Below are positions 23,538 to 32,719 of a stretch of DNA of 64,000 nucleotides, in pieces. How positions within the stretch are numbered: position 1 is the stretch's first letter; each line of letters starts with the position of its first letter. Origin of the DNA: Ga0077536 sp043744805 (GTDB lineage: Bacteria > Pseudomonadota > Gammaproteobacteria > Ga0077536); NCBI GenBank assembly GCA_043744805.1, contig JAYTTZ010000131.1, positions 8,430 through 72,429 on the forward strand, written 5' to 3'. The notes under the pieces were generated by a model. That model saw only the letters and a program-made list of their open reading frames with translations. It was not told the DNA's origin and ran no database searches. The position numbers were made by a program, and so were the translations under genes.

Positions 23538-25823
23538 TCAGCCGAGATTGACCTGGATATCCTTGAGCACCCCGTCCTTCACCACCGCAATCTCGTTGTC
23601 GAGCTGCGCACCGCAGCCCGGGCAGAAAAACTGGCGGAAAGTCACGGCGTCGTCGATGAAGCGCATCGGATCGCCAATGAGCGGATTGCAGTCCTCCACC
23701 GGGTGGTCTTCGCGCAGGCATCCGTCCTTGTAGTTGCCATCGATCGGGCCGAGATCCGTCGCGCACTTGGCGCAGGCCCAGTGGGCGCCGTGTCCGGTGT
23801 GGCGTAAATGCAGGTTGACGCTCGCTTCGCACAGGACCGCGCCGTCGAGCGTGGAGGTCTGGCGCGCCCCCCTGGCGACGCGCGCGCTGCGCAGCGCCGC
23901 GCGATGCGTGGCGCTGGCTTCTTCGTCCAGCCTGCCTGCGTCGTCGAGCACCGCGCCGTAGAGGGTATGCGCGGCTTCCGGCGTGACGGCGTAGTGCTCC
24001 AGATCTTCCGCGATGTCTTCCAGCGCCCGGTCCATCGGATCGCCAAAGCCGCCGCCACCGGTCCAGCGCACGGCATAGACGTCGGACTTGTGCTGCAGGA
24101 AGTTCTCCTGGCGCAGGCCGAGCATTTCCTCCTTGCCGGTCACTTCGCGGATGTCATCCACCATGTGGCTGGAGGACATCCTGGCGAGGATGTCGGTATC
24201 GCGCAGGAAGGTGTAGGCATTGGTGGTGGACGGGTAGCCGCCCATCATCCCGGTAGACGTGGGCGTGGCGTTGCCGGACGACAGGGTGTCCTGCGTGATG
24301 ACGTCGGTGTTGTGCGGAATGAAGCAGCTCTCGGCCGAAAGCCCGCCGCGGTACTTGCCGGCGCCGCCGGAGTCCGGCAGTTCCTTGCGGTACAGGAAGA
24401 GGATCGGGAAGCTCTGTTCGGTGTGCTCGATGTTCGGCAGCTGGCAGATGGGCGTGCGTGACTGGCCACCGGTATTGATGCCGTCGGCGTGCGAGAACGC
24501 GCCGATGGCGCCGCCGATGGGATCGATCAGCAGGTAGCCGTAGCGTTCCCCCCACTGGTCGGTGCCGCGGAACAAGGTCGCGGGCCACTGGCTGGTGCCA
24601 CCGATGCACATGATGTCCTTACGCATCTCGGCGTCCGGGTAAATCATCTTCGACAGCACGTTGTAGGCGGGGTAGAGCGAAATCTCCATCGACTGGATCG
24701 GCGCGGTGGACACCGACGCCGGGAAATTCGCGCAGTTCAGCGTGCCCGGGACCGGATCGAACTCGATGTGGCGCAGCGCACCGCCCACCGCGAAGTACTG
24801 GTCCCAGCACAGCAGTTCCGTCACCGCCACCATGATGGCGCCGCGCCAGCCGGAGTAGGTGGCGTTCATCGCGCCTTCCTGTTCGGCCGTGCCGTCGTTG
24901 GTGAACAGCAGCTTGTTGCCTTCCTTGCGCAGCTGGATCTGCACGCGATGGGTCCGGCGATCGCCCGGACGGCAGGCTTCGATGTAAGTGCGGTCCTGCC
25001 AGAGGCCGTCGGGGATGCGGGTCATCTTCTCCAGGAAGGACTTCTCGGAATTGTCGATGATCTGCTTCATCACGCCCTTGACCGTGGCCGGCCCGTAGCG
25101 GCGGATGAGTTCCAGCACGCGGTTGCGCGCCGTGGTGTTGCCGGCCATCTGCGCGCGGAAGTCGAGCGCCACCAGTTGCGGCTTGCGCGAAGCCCGCAGG
25201 TAGACGGCCTCGATGTCGCGGCGGATCTCGCCGTTCTCGATGATCTTGATCGGGGGCAGCATGATGCCTTCGTCGTAGGCCGATTCCGCCGACGGGCAGA
25301 AGCTGCCCGGGGTGATGCCGCCGATGTCGTACTGGTGGAGGCAGTTGGTGACCCAGCAGAAGAGCTCGCCTTCCCAGAACACCGGGCACAGCAGCATCAC
25401 GTCCTGCTGGTGCGCGGCGCCGACCCAGGGATCGTTGGCGAGGAACATGTCGCCGTCGTTGATGCCCGGGTTGTCGCTGCGGTTTTCAAGCGTCCATTTC
25501 ACCTGGGTGTCCGTCACGCCGGACATGTACTGCATGTAGGGACCGAAGTAGACGAACTCCGCGTCCTCGGTCAGCAGCGAGGGATTGAGATCCAGCGCGT
25601 ACATCGCCACCGGCGATCCCGACAGGCGCTGGATGGTGGCGCCATGTTCTTCGTTGATCTGCCAGAGGTTGTGGCGCACCACCTCGTAGGTGATCGGATC
25701 GATGTTCTTTTCCCAGTCGCGGTGCAGCTTCAACTTGGGCGAAATCCGCAGTTCCTTCGGCGGCACGTAGGGGTGGTTGACGCCATCGAAGTCGACGCCG
25801 GTGATTTCACTGATGCGGGGCAT
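23538..25823 (-). CDS. HyuB-like subunit fused to an acetone-carboxylase-gamma-like zinc domain
   Basis: 761 residues. Residues about 30-640 are a HyuB/acetone-carboxylase-alpha-like domain (TYEVVRHNLWQINEEHG, LANDPWVGAAHQQDVMLLCPVFWEGELF, RWTGGGGFGDPMDRALED). The last roughly 95 residues are a separate domain with WACAKCATDLG, GNYKDGC and FRQFFCPGCGAQLDNE. This repeats the layout of AcxC, the zinc-binding gamma subunit of acetone carboxylase, which has a Cys pair, NWK and FCPECG. So alpha- and gamma-type functions are joined in one chain. With the HyuA protein 12 bases upstream this predicts an ATP-dependent ketone carboxylase. GAGAGGAAA precedes the ATG, and a terminator follows. Confidence 0.9.
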   Translation of the reverse strand: MPRISEITGVDFDGVNHPYVPPKELRISPKLKLHRDWEKNIDPITYEVVRHNLWQINEEHGATIQRLSGSPVAMYALDLNPSLLTEDAEFVYFGPYMQYMSGVTDTQVKWTLENRSDNPGINDGDMFLANDPWVGAAHQQDVMLLCPVFWEGELFCWVTNCLHQYDIGGITPGSFCPSAESAYDEGIMLPPIKIIENGEIRRDIEAVYLRASRKPQLVALDFRAQMAGNTTARNRVLELIRRYGPATVKGVMKQIIDNSEKSFLEKMTRIPDGLWQDRTYIEACRPGDRRTHRVQIQLRKEGNKLLFTNDGTAEQEGAMNATYSGWRGAIMVAVTELLCWDQYFAVGGALRHIEFDPVPGTLNCANFPASVSTAPIQSMEISLYPAYNVLSKMIYPDAEMRKDIMCIGGTSQWPATLFRGTDQWGERYGYLLIDPIGGAIGAFSHADGINTGGQSRTPICQLPNIEHTEQSFPILFLYRKELPDSGGAGKYRGGLSAESCFIPHNTDVITQDTLSSGNATPTSTGMMGGYPSTTNAYTFLRDTDILARMSSSHMVDDIREVTGKEEMLGLRQENFLQHKSDVYAVRWTGGGGFGDPMDRALEDIAEDLEHYAVTPEAAHTLYGAVLDDAGRLDEEASATHRAALRSARVARGARQTSTLDGAVLCEASVNLHLRHTGHGAHWACAKCATDLGPIDGNYKDGCLREDHPVEDCNPLIGDPMRFIDDAVTFRQFFCPGCGAQLDNEIAVVKDGVLKDIQVNLG

Positions 25824-25835
25824 TGGGGTTTCCTC

Positions 25836-27953
25836 TCAGACCGTGCGCTGGGCGTCGGTGTCGATGACGAAGTTGCGGAGCGCGTCCACTTCCACGCGCT
25901 GGCCCGGATGGATCACGATGGACGTGGTGGTGGTTTCGATGACGCAGGGGCCGTCGATCACATTGCCCGGCAACAGCGCGTATCCGTTGTAGATCGGGCT
26001 GGGAGCGGATTTCTTCCATTCAGCCCAGTAAATCGCACGTTCGCCGGTCCTGGCCTGTGCAGGGAGCTCCAGGGTGAGTTCGGTTGCGGCGACGAGGCTG
26101 GGCTTGCGCGAATGGGCGCTGGCCCTGACGCGGAAGGTCACGCATTCGAGGCGGGCGCCCGGCAGCGAAGCGCCACGACCATAGAGTTGCTCGTAGCGAC
26201 GCACGAAACGTCCCCGCAGATCGTCCAGATCGGCGTCCGTCAGGTGGTCCTTGTCGACTTCAACTTCCACTTCGTTGATCTGGCCGCGGTGACGCATGTC
26301 GATCGAACAATGGTAGGTCTGTTCCGCTGCCGGCACGCCGTCTTCGTCCAGCTGCGCATGGCCCTTGGCCGCCAGTTCCGCCAGCACCGCATTGATGCTG
26401 CCGACCGCGAAGGGCGAGGACATGATCCGAACCTGTTCGTTGACGTGCAGGGTGTCGGCCGAGGCTGCGCCAAACGCGCACCAGGTCGAGGCCGTATCAC
26501 CCTGTGGCACCACCACACGCTTGATGCCCGCTTCGCGGGCCGTCACCGCCATGTGCACGGGGCCCGCGCCGCCGAAGGCGAAGAGTACGAATTCCCGTGG
26601 GTCGAGGCCCTTCTGGATGGTGGCCTTGCGCACGAGGTCCGCCATCTGGAACTCTGCGATCTGGGCCACGCCGCTGGCGAGTTCCAGCAGGCTCATGCCG
26701 AGTTCGTCGGCCAGCAGTTGCAGGCCGTGCGCCGCGCCTTTACGGTCGAGCTTCATGGTGCCGCCGGCGAAGTTCTCGGCGTCGAGGTAACCGAGCACCA
26801 CGTCGGCGTCGGTGGTGGTGGGCACGTCGCCACCGCGGCCATAGCAGATGGGGCCCGGCATGGCGCCCGCGCTCTGCGGACCCACGCGCAAGGTGCGGGT
26901 GGTCTTGTCGATCCACACCTTGCTGCCACCGCCCGTGCCCATGGTCTGCACGTCGACCTTGGGCAGGAAGTATTCGTACTGGTGTACCAGGCTCTTGTAG
27001 GAGACCACGGCCTTGCCGTCGTGGATGACGCCGACGTCGAACGAGGTGCCGCCCATGTCGGTGGTGATGATGTTGGGTTCGCCCATCACCTTGCCGAGGT
27101 AGAGCGAACCCGTGACGCCGGACACGGGACCGGAATCAAGCGTGAGCAGCGGCGCCTCGCGCGCAGTGCGGACCGCAATCGTGCCGCCCGCGCACTGGGT
27201 GATCTGCAGCGGCGGCTTGTAGCCCATGTCCTTCAGGCGCTGATCGAGGTTGGTCAGGTAGTTGACCGTCAGCGGGCCGATGTAGGCGTTCAGCGCAACT
27301 GCCGTCGTGCGCTCGTACTCGCCCCACTTGGGCGCGAGTTCGTGCGAGCAGGTGACGTAGAGCCGGGGCGCGATTTCCGCGGCGATCGCCTTCACCCGCG
27401 CTTCGTGCGCCGGCGCGAGGAACGACCAGAGGAAGCACACGGCCAAGGCCTCGATGCCGGCATCGACCAGCGAGAGGATCGCGGTGCGCACTTCGTCTTC
27501 GTTCAGTTGCACCACCACTTTGCCAAAGCAGTCCACGCGTTCCGACACGCCGCGGATGAGGCGCTTGGGGATGATCGGGTCGGGCTTGCTCGATTCCGGG
27601 ATATGGACGATGAGCTTGATGTCCTGGCCGGACAGGCCGCGCGAGCCGCGCATGATGTGGATGACGTCGTTATGGCCGCGGGTGGTGATGAGCCCCACCT
27701 TCGCGCCCTTGCGCTGGATGATGGCGTTGGTCCCTGCCGTGGTGCCGTGGGCGAGCATGGTAATCGAGCTCAGCAGGGCCGGAAGTTCGAGGCCCACGCG
27801 CTCGCCCGCACGGCGCAGGGCTTCCAGCACGCCATCGGCGAAGTTGCCGGGTGTCGAGGGCGCCTTGGAGATCGTAAGCCGGCCGCCATCGTCCATCAGG
27901 ACGCAGTCGGTGAAAGTACCTCCGATGTCGAGGCCGCAAAGATAGGAAGGCAT
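25836..27953 (-). CDS. HyuA-like ATP-binding subunit, partner of the HyuB-gamma fusion
   Basis: 705 residues. Actin-like fold motifs: CGLDIGGTFTDCVLMDDGG near the start, AHGTTAGTNAIIQRKGAK, DSGPVSGVTGSLYLG, TTDMGGTSFDVGVI, GTGGGSKVWID and FAFGGAGPVHMA. In ketone carboxylases this class of subunit hydrolyses ATP to activate the substrate or bicarbonate. It is only moderately like the other HyuA at 13959, judged by eye. A consensus-like promoter (28031-28058) lies upstream, so this pair probably forms its own transcript within the larger array. The gap to the fusion gene is 12 bases. Confidence 0.9.
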   Translation of the reverse strand: MPSYLCGLDIGGTFTDCVLMDDGGRLTISKAPSTPGNFADGVLEALRRAGERVGLELPALLSSITMLAHGTTAGTNAIIQRKGAKVGLITTRGHNDVIHIMRGSRGLSGQDIKLIVHIPESSKPDPIIPKRLIRGVSERVDCFGKVVVQLNEDEVRTAILSLVDAGIEALAVCFLWSFLAPAHEARVKAIAAEIAPRLYVTCSHELAPKWGEYERTTAVALNAYIGPLTVNYLTNLDQRLKDMGYKPPLQITQCAGGTIAVRTAREAPLLTLDSGPVSGVTGSLYLGKVMGEPNIITTDMGGTSFDVGVIHDGKAVVSYKSLVHQYEYFLPKVDVQTMGTGGGSKVWIDKTTRTLRVGPQSAGAMPGPICYGRGGDVPTTTDADVVLGYLDAENFAGGTMKLDRKGAAHGLQLLADELGMSLLELASGVAQIAEFQMADLVRKATIQKGLDPREFVLFAFGGAGPVHMAVTAREAGIKRVVVPQGDTASTWCAFGAASADTLHVNEQVRIMSSPFAVGSINAVLAELAAKGHAQLDEDGVPAAEQTYHCSIDMRHRGQINEVEVEVDKDHLTDADLDDLRGRFVRRYEQLYGRGASLPGARLECVTFRVRASAHSRKPSLVAATELTLELPAQARTGERAIYWAEWKKSAPSPIYNGYALLPGNVIDGPCVIETTTTSIVIHPGQRVEVDALRNFVIDTDAQRTV

Positions 27954-28030
27954 AGGACTCTCTTGGTCGTTGGGGAGTGGTTGGAGGGTGCGTCGCGCGT
28001 GGGGAGCGAGGCACGGCAGGTGTCGCCCGG

Positions 28031-28058
28031 ATTATACGGTCGTTCAAATTTCCGGCAA
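28031..28058 (-). promoter_or_regulatory. Sigma70-type promoter for the hyuA-hyuB-gamma pair
   Basis: On the minus strand TTGCCG (28058-28053), 16 bases, then a perfect TATAAT (28036-28031). It lies in the 118-base gap between the ornithine cyclodeaminase-like gene and HyuA, leaving a leader of about 70 bases. Confidence 0.6.
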
Positions 28059-28071
28059 GACGGGGTGTGGA

Positions 28072-29061
28072 TCAGAACTGCTTGTGCTCGAGGAAATCGT
28101 CGATCTGGAGCCCAAGCCCGAGGCGCCGGGCCTCCGCATAGATTGCGAAGCCTGCCACGACGTCCTGCAGGCCGGTGCCGACCGACTTGAAGAGGGTGAT
28201 TTCCTCGTCGCTCGTACGGCCAGGCGCGGCGCCGACGGCGAGCGCGGCCAGTTCGTGGACCTTGTCCTGGTCCCACAGGCCCTGCGCCATCGTCTCCAGC
28301 ACGTCGCCGCATTCTTCTTCGACCTGGTGCAGGGAGTCGACCACCACCCGCGCGGCGCGCGCGAAGGTGGTCGGGTCGATCTCGCGGAGCTTGCCGCCGG
28401 TGGAGCCGATGGAGTTCACGTGCTGGCCGGGCTCCATCCACGCGCCATGGTAGGCGAAGGCGTTGGCATGGCGGGTGGTGTTGGTGCCGATGACGACGAT
28501 ATCCGCGCCGCGCACCGCCGCTTCAGCGCTGGCGCTGGATTCGATCTCGATACCGAGCTTGGTGGACATCTCGCGCGCAAAGCGCTCCCGGTTGGCCGGG
28601 GTAGGAGAGAAGACGCGCGCGCTGCGGATTTCGCGCACCGCGCACACCGCCTCGAGGTTGGTGCGGGCTTCAAGTCCCGAGCCGATCACGCCAACGTGGT
28701 GGCTATCGGTGCGGGCCAGATAGCGGGTAGCGACACCGGTGGTGGCGCCGGTCCGGGCACCTGTCAGCCAGGCAGCATCCATCAGTGCCAGCAGTTCGCC
28801 GCTGCGTTCAGCGTAAATGCCGATGAGATACCGCACGCCGTGTTCAACCGATCCGTTGAAGATCTTGAAGCCCATGAGTCCGCGCCCGCGCATCACGGCG
28901 GGCATCACCCGGAAGAAGCCGTTGCTCGTGGCGAGGTTCATGCGCGCCGGGACGTCGACGAGGTTCGCTGCCTGCTCGCGCACGCCTTCATCAATGAGGT
29001 CGACCATCTGGCGCATGTTGGTCGCCGCGCGCACGGCGTCGGGATTGAGGATCAGGGGCAT
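28072..29061 (-). CDS. Ornithine cyclodeaminase/mu-crystallin family protein
   Basis: 329 residues from the ATG at 29061; frames reading further upstream overlap the previous gene. The family pattern includes GRGLMGFKIFNG, LMDAAWLTGARTGATTGVATRYLA and the NAD(P)-binding HVGVIGSGLEARTNLEAV, followed by VFSPTPANRERFA. Members are ketimine reductases, alanine or ornithine dehydrogenase-like enzymes, or lysine/arginine cyclodeaminases. It sits 14 bases after the aldolase-like gene in the array, so it may handle an imine or amino acid formed from a ring-cleavage product. The substrate cannot be assigned. Confidence 0.88.
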   Translation of the reverse strand: MPLILNPDAVRAATNMRQMVDLIDEGVREQAANLVDVPARMNLATSNGFFRVMPAVMRGRGLMGFKIFNGSVEHGVRYLIGIYAERSGELLALMDAAWLTGARTGATTGVATRYLARTDSHHVGVIGSGLEARTNLEAVCAVREIRSARVFSPTPANRERFAREMSTKLGIEIESSASAEAAVRGADIVVIGTNTTRHANAFAYHGAWMEPGQHVNSIGSTGGKLREIDPTTFARAARVVVDSLHQVEEECGDVLETMAQGLWDQDKVHELAALAVGAAPGRTSDEEITLFKSVGTGLQDVVAGFAIYAEARRLGLGLQIDDFLEHKQF

Positions 29062-29075
29062 GGGCTTACCTTGTG

Positions 29076-30119
29076 TCAGCAGGGATTGCGGCCAACGAAG
29101 AACTCGGCGTCTTCGGATTCGGTGCAAGGCAGGCCGGCGGCGACGAGGCCACCGCGCAGGCCTTTCATCTGTCGATCGGTGAGTCGCATGGTGGGCGCGC
29201 GCAGCGGACCACCATTGAAACCCTGCAGCCAGCCCTGGTACTTCCACAACATGCGATGCAGGAAATTGCTGCCGGCCAGCACCGCCATCGCGGCGCCGTT
29301 GGCGACGCGCGCAGGGTGCAGCGCCCAGTACTTCGCCATGGCCGCGTCATGCTCGCCGCGCTGGATGAGGGCGAAAATCTCCGGGATGGCCCCGCCGTAG
29401 TACTCGTAGTTGCTGGTGCCCATGAAGGGCATCGGCAGCACGGTGGCCAGTGGCAGGCCATTGCTTTCAATCGGCTCGATGACGAGCACGCGATCATTGA
29501 AACGCCGATAGACGTCCACGAAGCCCCCAACGCTCGGCATGCCGCCTTCGGCCTTGATGGCGACGATGTTGGGGCAGTCATCCAGCAGGCGCGCAATCAG
29601 ATCCGGACCGAAGCCGGCGGACGGATGGATGCGTTCGAAGTTCCACAGCGGCACCGGGAACAGGATGATGCCGAGTTCGGTCGCCGCGCAGAACTGCTTG
29701 GTGTACTGGTAGAGGTCTTCTTCCGAGCGGGGATAGAAATTGGGCGGATAACCCAGCAGCACCAGCGTCGCACCGGCCTGTTCACTGCGCTGCACGGCGT
29801 CGATGTTGTCGGCCAGCGTGTTGAAGCTCGCGTGGTGGATGAGATGGAACCGACCGGCCGCCTCGTTCGCTGCGCAGCGCATCAGCCGTTCGTATTCGGG
29901 AATGGTGTTGGCGGTTTCCGAGACCAGCAGCGCACCCCAGAACTTGAGCGCGATCTCCAGCCGGATGTCATGGCGCAGCGCCGCTTCGTTGACAGTGGAG
30001 AGATCGGCCGAGCAGGTGGGGTTGACGACGTTGGCCACGCCTTTCATGTGTGCCTGGGCCCAGGCCCGGGCGGTGTGGCGATCAAAGGCTTGGTGGGGCA
30101 CGAGAGCGTTCCTTGTCAT
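29076..30119 (-). CDS. DHDPS/NAL-superfamily aldolase or hydratase-aldolase
   Basis: 347 residues, somewhat longer than DapA. The Schiff-base lysine is likely Lys189 in NIVAIKAEGG. The segment that in dihydrodipicolinate synthase contains the catalytic Tyr (YNVP) reads LFPVPLW, so that Tyr is Phe154 here; biosynthetic DapA activity is therefore unlikely. Family relatives in aromatic catabolism are hydratase-aldolases that act after extradiol cleavage, which fits the neighbours (extradiol dioxygenase, Rieske oxygenase, SDR). The start overlaps the SDR stop (TAATG), indicating translational coupling. The substrate is inferred only from context. Confidence 0.82.
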   Translation of the reverse strand: MTRNALVPHQAFDRHTARAWAQAHMKGVANVVNPTCSADLSTVNEAALRHDIRLEIALKFWGALLVSETANTIPEYERLMRCAANEAAGRFHLIHHASFNTLADNIDAVQRSEQAGATLVLLGYPPNFYPRSEEDLYQYTKQFCAATELGIILFPVPLWNFERIHPSAGFGPDLIARLLDDCPNIVAIKAEGGMPSVGGFVDVYRRFNDRVLVIEPIESNGLPLATVLPMPFMGTSNYEYYGGAIPEIFALIQRGEHDAAMAKYWALHPARVANGAAMAVLAGSNFLHRMLWKYQGWLQGFNGGPLRAPTMRLTDRQMKGLRGGLVAAGLPCTESEDAEFFVGRNPC

Positions 30120-30928
30120 TACAGCGTGAGTTTCAGGCCACCGTCGACGTAGATCGTCTGGCCGGTGATGTAGCCCGCAGCAGGCGTGGCGAGCAGTAAT
30201 ACGGCTTGGCCAATCTCCTCCGGCGAGGCCCAGTGGCCCAACGGGATGCGGCTCGCGAACTCGGCGTCCACCTGTTCGGTAGTGCGCTCGCCGCGCTGTT
30301 GCGCCAGGTTGTTGCGCACGCTGAATGATCCCGGGGTTTTCACCGCACCGGGCGCGATGACATTGGCGGTGACGCCATGGGTCGCGAACTCGAGTGCAAA
30401 GGAGCGCGTGAAAGCTTCGAGGCCCCCTTTGCTGGCGTCGTAGTGCGCCATGCCGACGTAGCTCTTGGCCGTGTTGATCGAGGACACGTTGATGAGGCGC
30501 CCGTGTTTGCCAGCTTTGGACAGCCAGGGGGCTGCGGCGCGTGCGGCGGCGAAGGCGCCGCGCAGATTCACGTTGATGACGCGGTCCCAGAGTTCCAGCG
30601 ACATTTCGGAAATCGGGCTCATCGGGTAGATGCCGGCGTTGTTCACCAGGATATCGAGCCCGCCGAGCGTGCTGGCGGTGAAGGCCACCGCAGCCTCGAC
30701 ATCGGCAGCGTCAGCCATGTCGCAACGTCGCGCCGTCGCCTTCAATCCCCGGCTGCAAAGGCGCGCGGCAGCTGCCATGGCGGTGGCGTCGTCCACATCT
30801 GCCAGGACGACCGTTGCGCCGGCGCCGGCGAGGCTCGCGGCAATGCCTTCGCCGATGCCTTTGGCGGCGCCCGTCACGAGCGCGACGCGGCCGGTGAGAT
30901 CCAGCAGTTTACGGGTGGATTCGTCCAT
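30119..30928 (-). CDS. Short-chain dehydrogenase/reductase, possible cis-dihydrodiol dehydrogenase
   Basis: 269 residues from the ATG at 30928. Classical SDR: cofactor motif TGAAKGIGEG, an acidic residue after the second strand (ADVDD, favouring NAD), NNAG near 90, and catalytic Ser plus YDASK. The C-terminal YITGQTIYVDGG is typical of FabG-like members. It lies 8 bases after the oxygenase beta gene and overlaps the next gene's ATG. In ring-hydroxylating clusters this position belongs to the dehydrogenase that turns the cis-dihydrodiol into a catechol. That role is inference; the family is certain. Confidence 0.9.
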   Translation of the reverse strand: MDESTRKLLDLTGRVALVTGAAKGIGEGIAASLAGAGATVVLADVDDATAMAAAARLCSRGLKATARRCDMADAADVEAAVAFTASTLGGLDILVNNAGIYPMSPISEMSLELWDRVINVNLRGAFAAARAAAPWLSKAGKHGRLINVSSINTAKSYVGMAHYDASKGGLEAFTRSFALEFATHGVTANVIAPGAVKTPGSFSVRNNLAQQRGERTTEQVDAEFASRIPLGHWASPEEIGQAVLLLATPAAGYITGQTIYVDGGLKLTL

Positions 30929-30936
30929 GGCGTGCC

Positions 30937-31434
30937 TCAGAAGAAGAGGGTGAGGTTCTCGACCACGTCGTGGTCGAACAACACGAGACGCTGTTCGCAG
31001 CGCCAGCCCGTGGCTTCCCGACGCCACCAGTCGCGGCGCTCGGCGACGAAAAGGTGTTCGTCCTGCCCTTCGCGGCTGCGGAACACCATGAGGTTGGACG
31101 TGACCCGGATGCGCGCAGCATCCTGCTGGTCGAGCAAACGCACGTTGGACACGCAGTGCCTGACTCGCGACGGAGGCTCTTCCGCGTGCGCAGCACCAGT
31201 GCGCAGGCGCTTCACGCGCAGGTCCAGGGTGAACTTGCTTTCTTCGAAGTGGGTGAGCCGGGCGGGATTATCGAGGTCCTCCTCGGCGCGTCCGACGTTG
31301 GCTCGAACCGGCGCACGGTAGATCACGTCGTCGGTGAAGAGCCCAAGCCAGTCTTCCAGCCGGTCATTGTCGAGCAGCCAGGCTTCCTCGATCAGCAGTT
31401 CCTCGAACTCGAGCCGCAGCGCCGAGAAACTCAT
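30937..31434 (-). CDS. Ring-hydroxylating dioxygenase beta subunit
   Basis: 165 residues. An NTF2-like small subunit with the pattern FEELLIEEAWLLDNDRLEDWLGLFTDDVIYRAPVR and a C-terminal EQRLVLFDHDVVENLTLFF. It has no cofactor site; beta subunits support the alpha3beta3 hexamer. The ATG at 31434 overlaps the alpha subunit stop by four bases (ATGA), which predicts matched synthesis. No ferredoxin or reductase gene is present in the array, so electron carriers must be encoded elsewhere. Confidence 0.9.
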   Translation of the reverse strand: MSFSALRLEFEELLIEEAWLLDNDRLEDWLGLFTDDVIYRAPVRANVGRAEEDLDNPARLTHFEESKFTLDLRVKRLRTGAAHAEEPPSRVRHCVSNVRLLDQQDAARIRVTSNLMVFRSREGQDEHLFVAERRDWWRREATGWRCEQRLVLFDHDVVENLTLFF

Positions 31435-32699
31435 GGGTCCTCCCGCGTCATCACCTCGCGCCAGAACTCGTAGAAGCCGAACACGCCGATCTCGGTGGAC
31501 GGCGGATGGATGAGCCCGGGCTTGTTGGCCATGTACTTGCCGTGGCCGGCGCCTTGCTGGTAGTTGAGCGGATAGTCGCGTCGCACCACGCCGTCCATGG
31601 CTTCCACTGCGGACTGCCAGGCGACGCCGTCATCCTGCTCGTAGATGCCGGAAGGCGAGAAGGTGAGGACCTGCGTCTTGCGTACGATGGCCTCGACTTC
31701 CGGAGGGGCGTCGTTCTCCACCAGCCCCCAGGCCCAGGCGTGCATCTGGTGGGTCCCCATCGGGTGCCAGACGCGGATGGAGGTGAAGCCGAGGAAGGAC
31801 AGGATGGAGAAGTTCGGGAACACCGTGCCCACGTGCACGTTGTGCACCAGCTTCTGCTGCTCAGGGCTCAGGGTTTCCCGGGCTTCTTCCTTGATGCGGG
31901 CGAAGAACTCTGCCTGCTCGGGCGGCATCGGCGGCGCCGGGATGTCGAAGTTGATCCAGCCATGCCCGTTCGGGCACTTCACCTCGAAGTCCTTCTCCCA
32001 CGGCGAGTCGCCGCGGAAGTCGCCGTCGGTGGGCCCGAGGCCGATCAGCAGCATGCTGCGATGGAGCGTGCTGGTGTGGTAGTTGTCGCCGAGGAACTGC
32101 TCAGCCGCCAGCTTCCAGTTGCCGCCCAGCCGCCAGCGATGGGTACCCGGCATGCACTTCATGCCGTTTCGTGAACGGTTGAGCACGAGGTCGAGGTACC
32201 AGCGGAAGTCGCCGAGATAGTCGTCCAGGGAGACGCTGTGCGCATCGAAGTTGGCGAACACGAGGCCGCGGAAGCGCTCGACGCGCGGAACTTCAATCAG
32301 TCCCCAGGCCGACTTGTCGAGCTCCCCGTGGTAGGCGGTTTCGAACTGCGGCACGCCGCGCAGCTGGCCTTTGCAGTCGTAACTCCAACCGTGGTAAGGG
32401 CAGACGAACAGCGGGTTGTTACCGTGGTCGACGCGGCAGATCTTCGCCCCACGGTGGCGGCACGAATTGATGAACACGCGGATCTCGAGGTCTTCGCCGC
32501 GCACCACGATGACCGGCTCCTCGCCCATGAACGTGGTTAGGAAGTCGCGCGGGTTCGGCAGCTGGGTTTCGTGCGCGACGAACAGCCAGCACTTGGTGAA
32601 AATCTTCTTCTGCTCCGCGCGGTAGACGTCGGCGTCGACGAACACGCGTGGACTGACCGTCTTTTGGTTGAGGTCGACCAAATCTCCATAGGCGTCCAT
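31431..32699 (-). CDS. Ring-hydroxylating dioxygenase alpha subunit (Rieske)
   Basis: 422 residues from ATG at 32699 (AGGGAG upstream). The Rieske 2Fe-2S ligands are Cys80, His82, Cys100 and His103 (CRHRG and CPYHGW). The mononuclear iron site is in EQFLGDNYHTSTLH, with bridging Asp205 and ligands His208 and His213. This is the canonical arrangement of alpha/beta dioxygenases that form cis-dihydrodiols. The beta gene overlaps its end; an extradiol dioxygenase lies 20 bases upstream. The substrate range cannot be predicted reliably by eye. Confidence 0.94.
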   Translation of the reverse strand: MDAYGDLVDLNQKTVSPRVFVDADVYRAEQKKIFTKCWLFVAHETQLPNPRDFLTTFMGEEPVIVVRGEDLEIRVFINSCRHRGAKICRVDHGNNPLFVCPYHGWSYDCKGQLRGVPQFETAYHGELDKSAWGLIEVPRVERFRGLVFANFDAHSVSLDDYLGDFRWYLDLVLNRSRNGMKCMPGTHRWRLGGNWKLAAEQFLGDNYHTSTLHRSMLLIGLGPTDGDFRGDSPWEKDFEVKCPNGHGWINFDIPAPPMPPEQAEFFARIKEEARETLSPEQQKLVHNVHVGTVFPNFSILSFLGFTSIRVWHPMGTHQMHAWAWGLVENDAPPEVEAIVRKTQVLTFSPSGIYEQDDGVAWQSAVEAMDGVVRRDYPLNYQQGAGHGKYMANKPGLIHPPSTEIGVFGFYEFWREVMTREDP

Positions 32700-32719
32700 T
32701 GTCGTGGCTCCCTGCCGGG

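Noticed and set aside
24489..28190. A very long open frame on the plus strand (over 1,200 codons) opposite hyuA and hyuB-gamma
   Set aside because: Its product is full of His/Arg/Ala/Val runs without motifs. It exists because high-GC third positions keep the complementary frame free of stops; the minus-strand genes have clear families.
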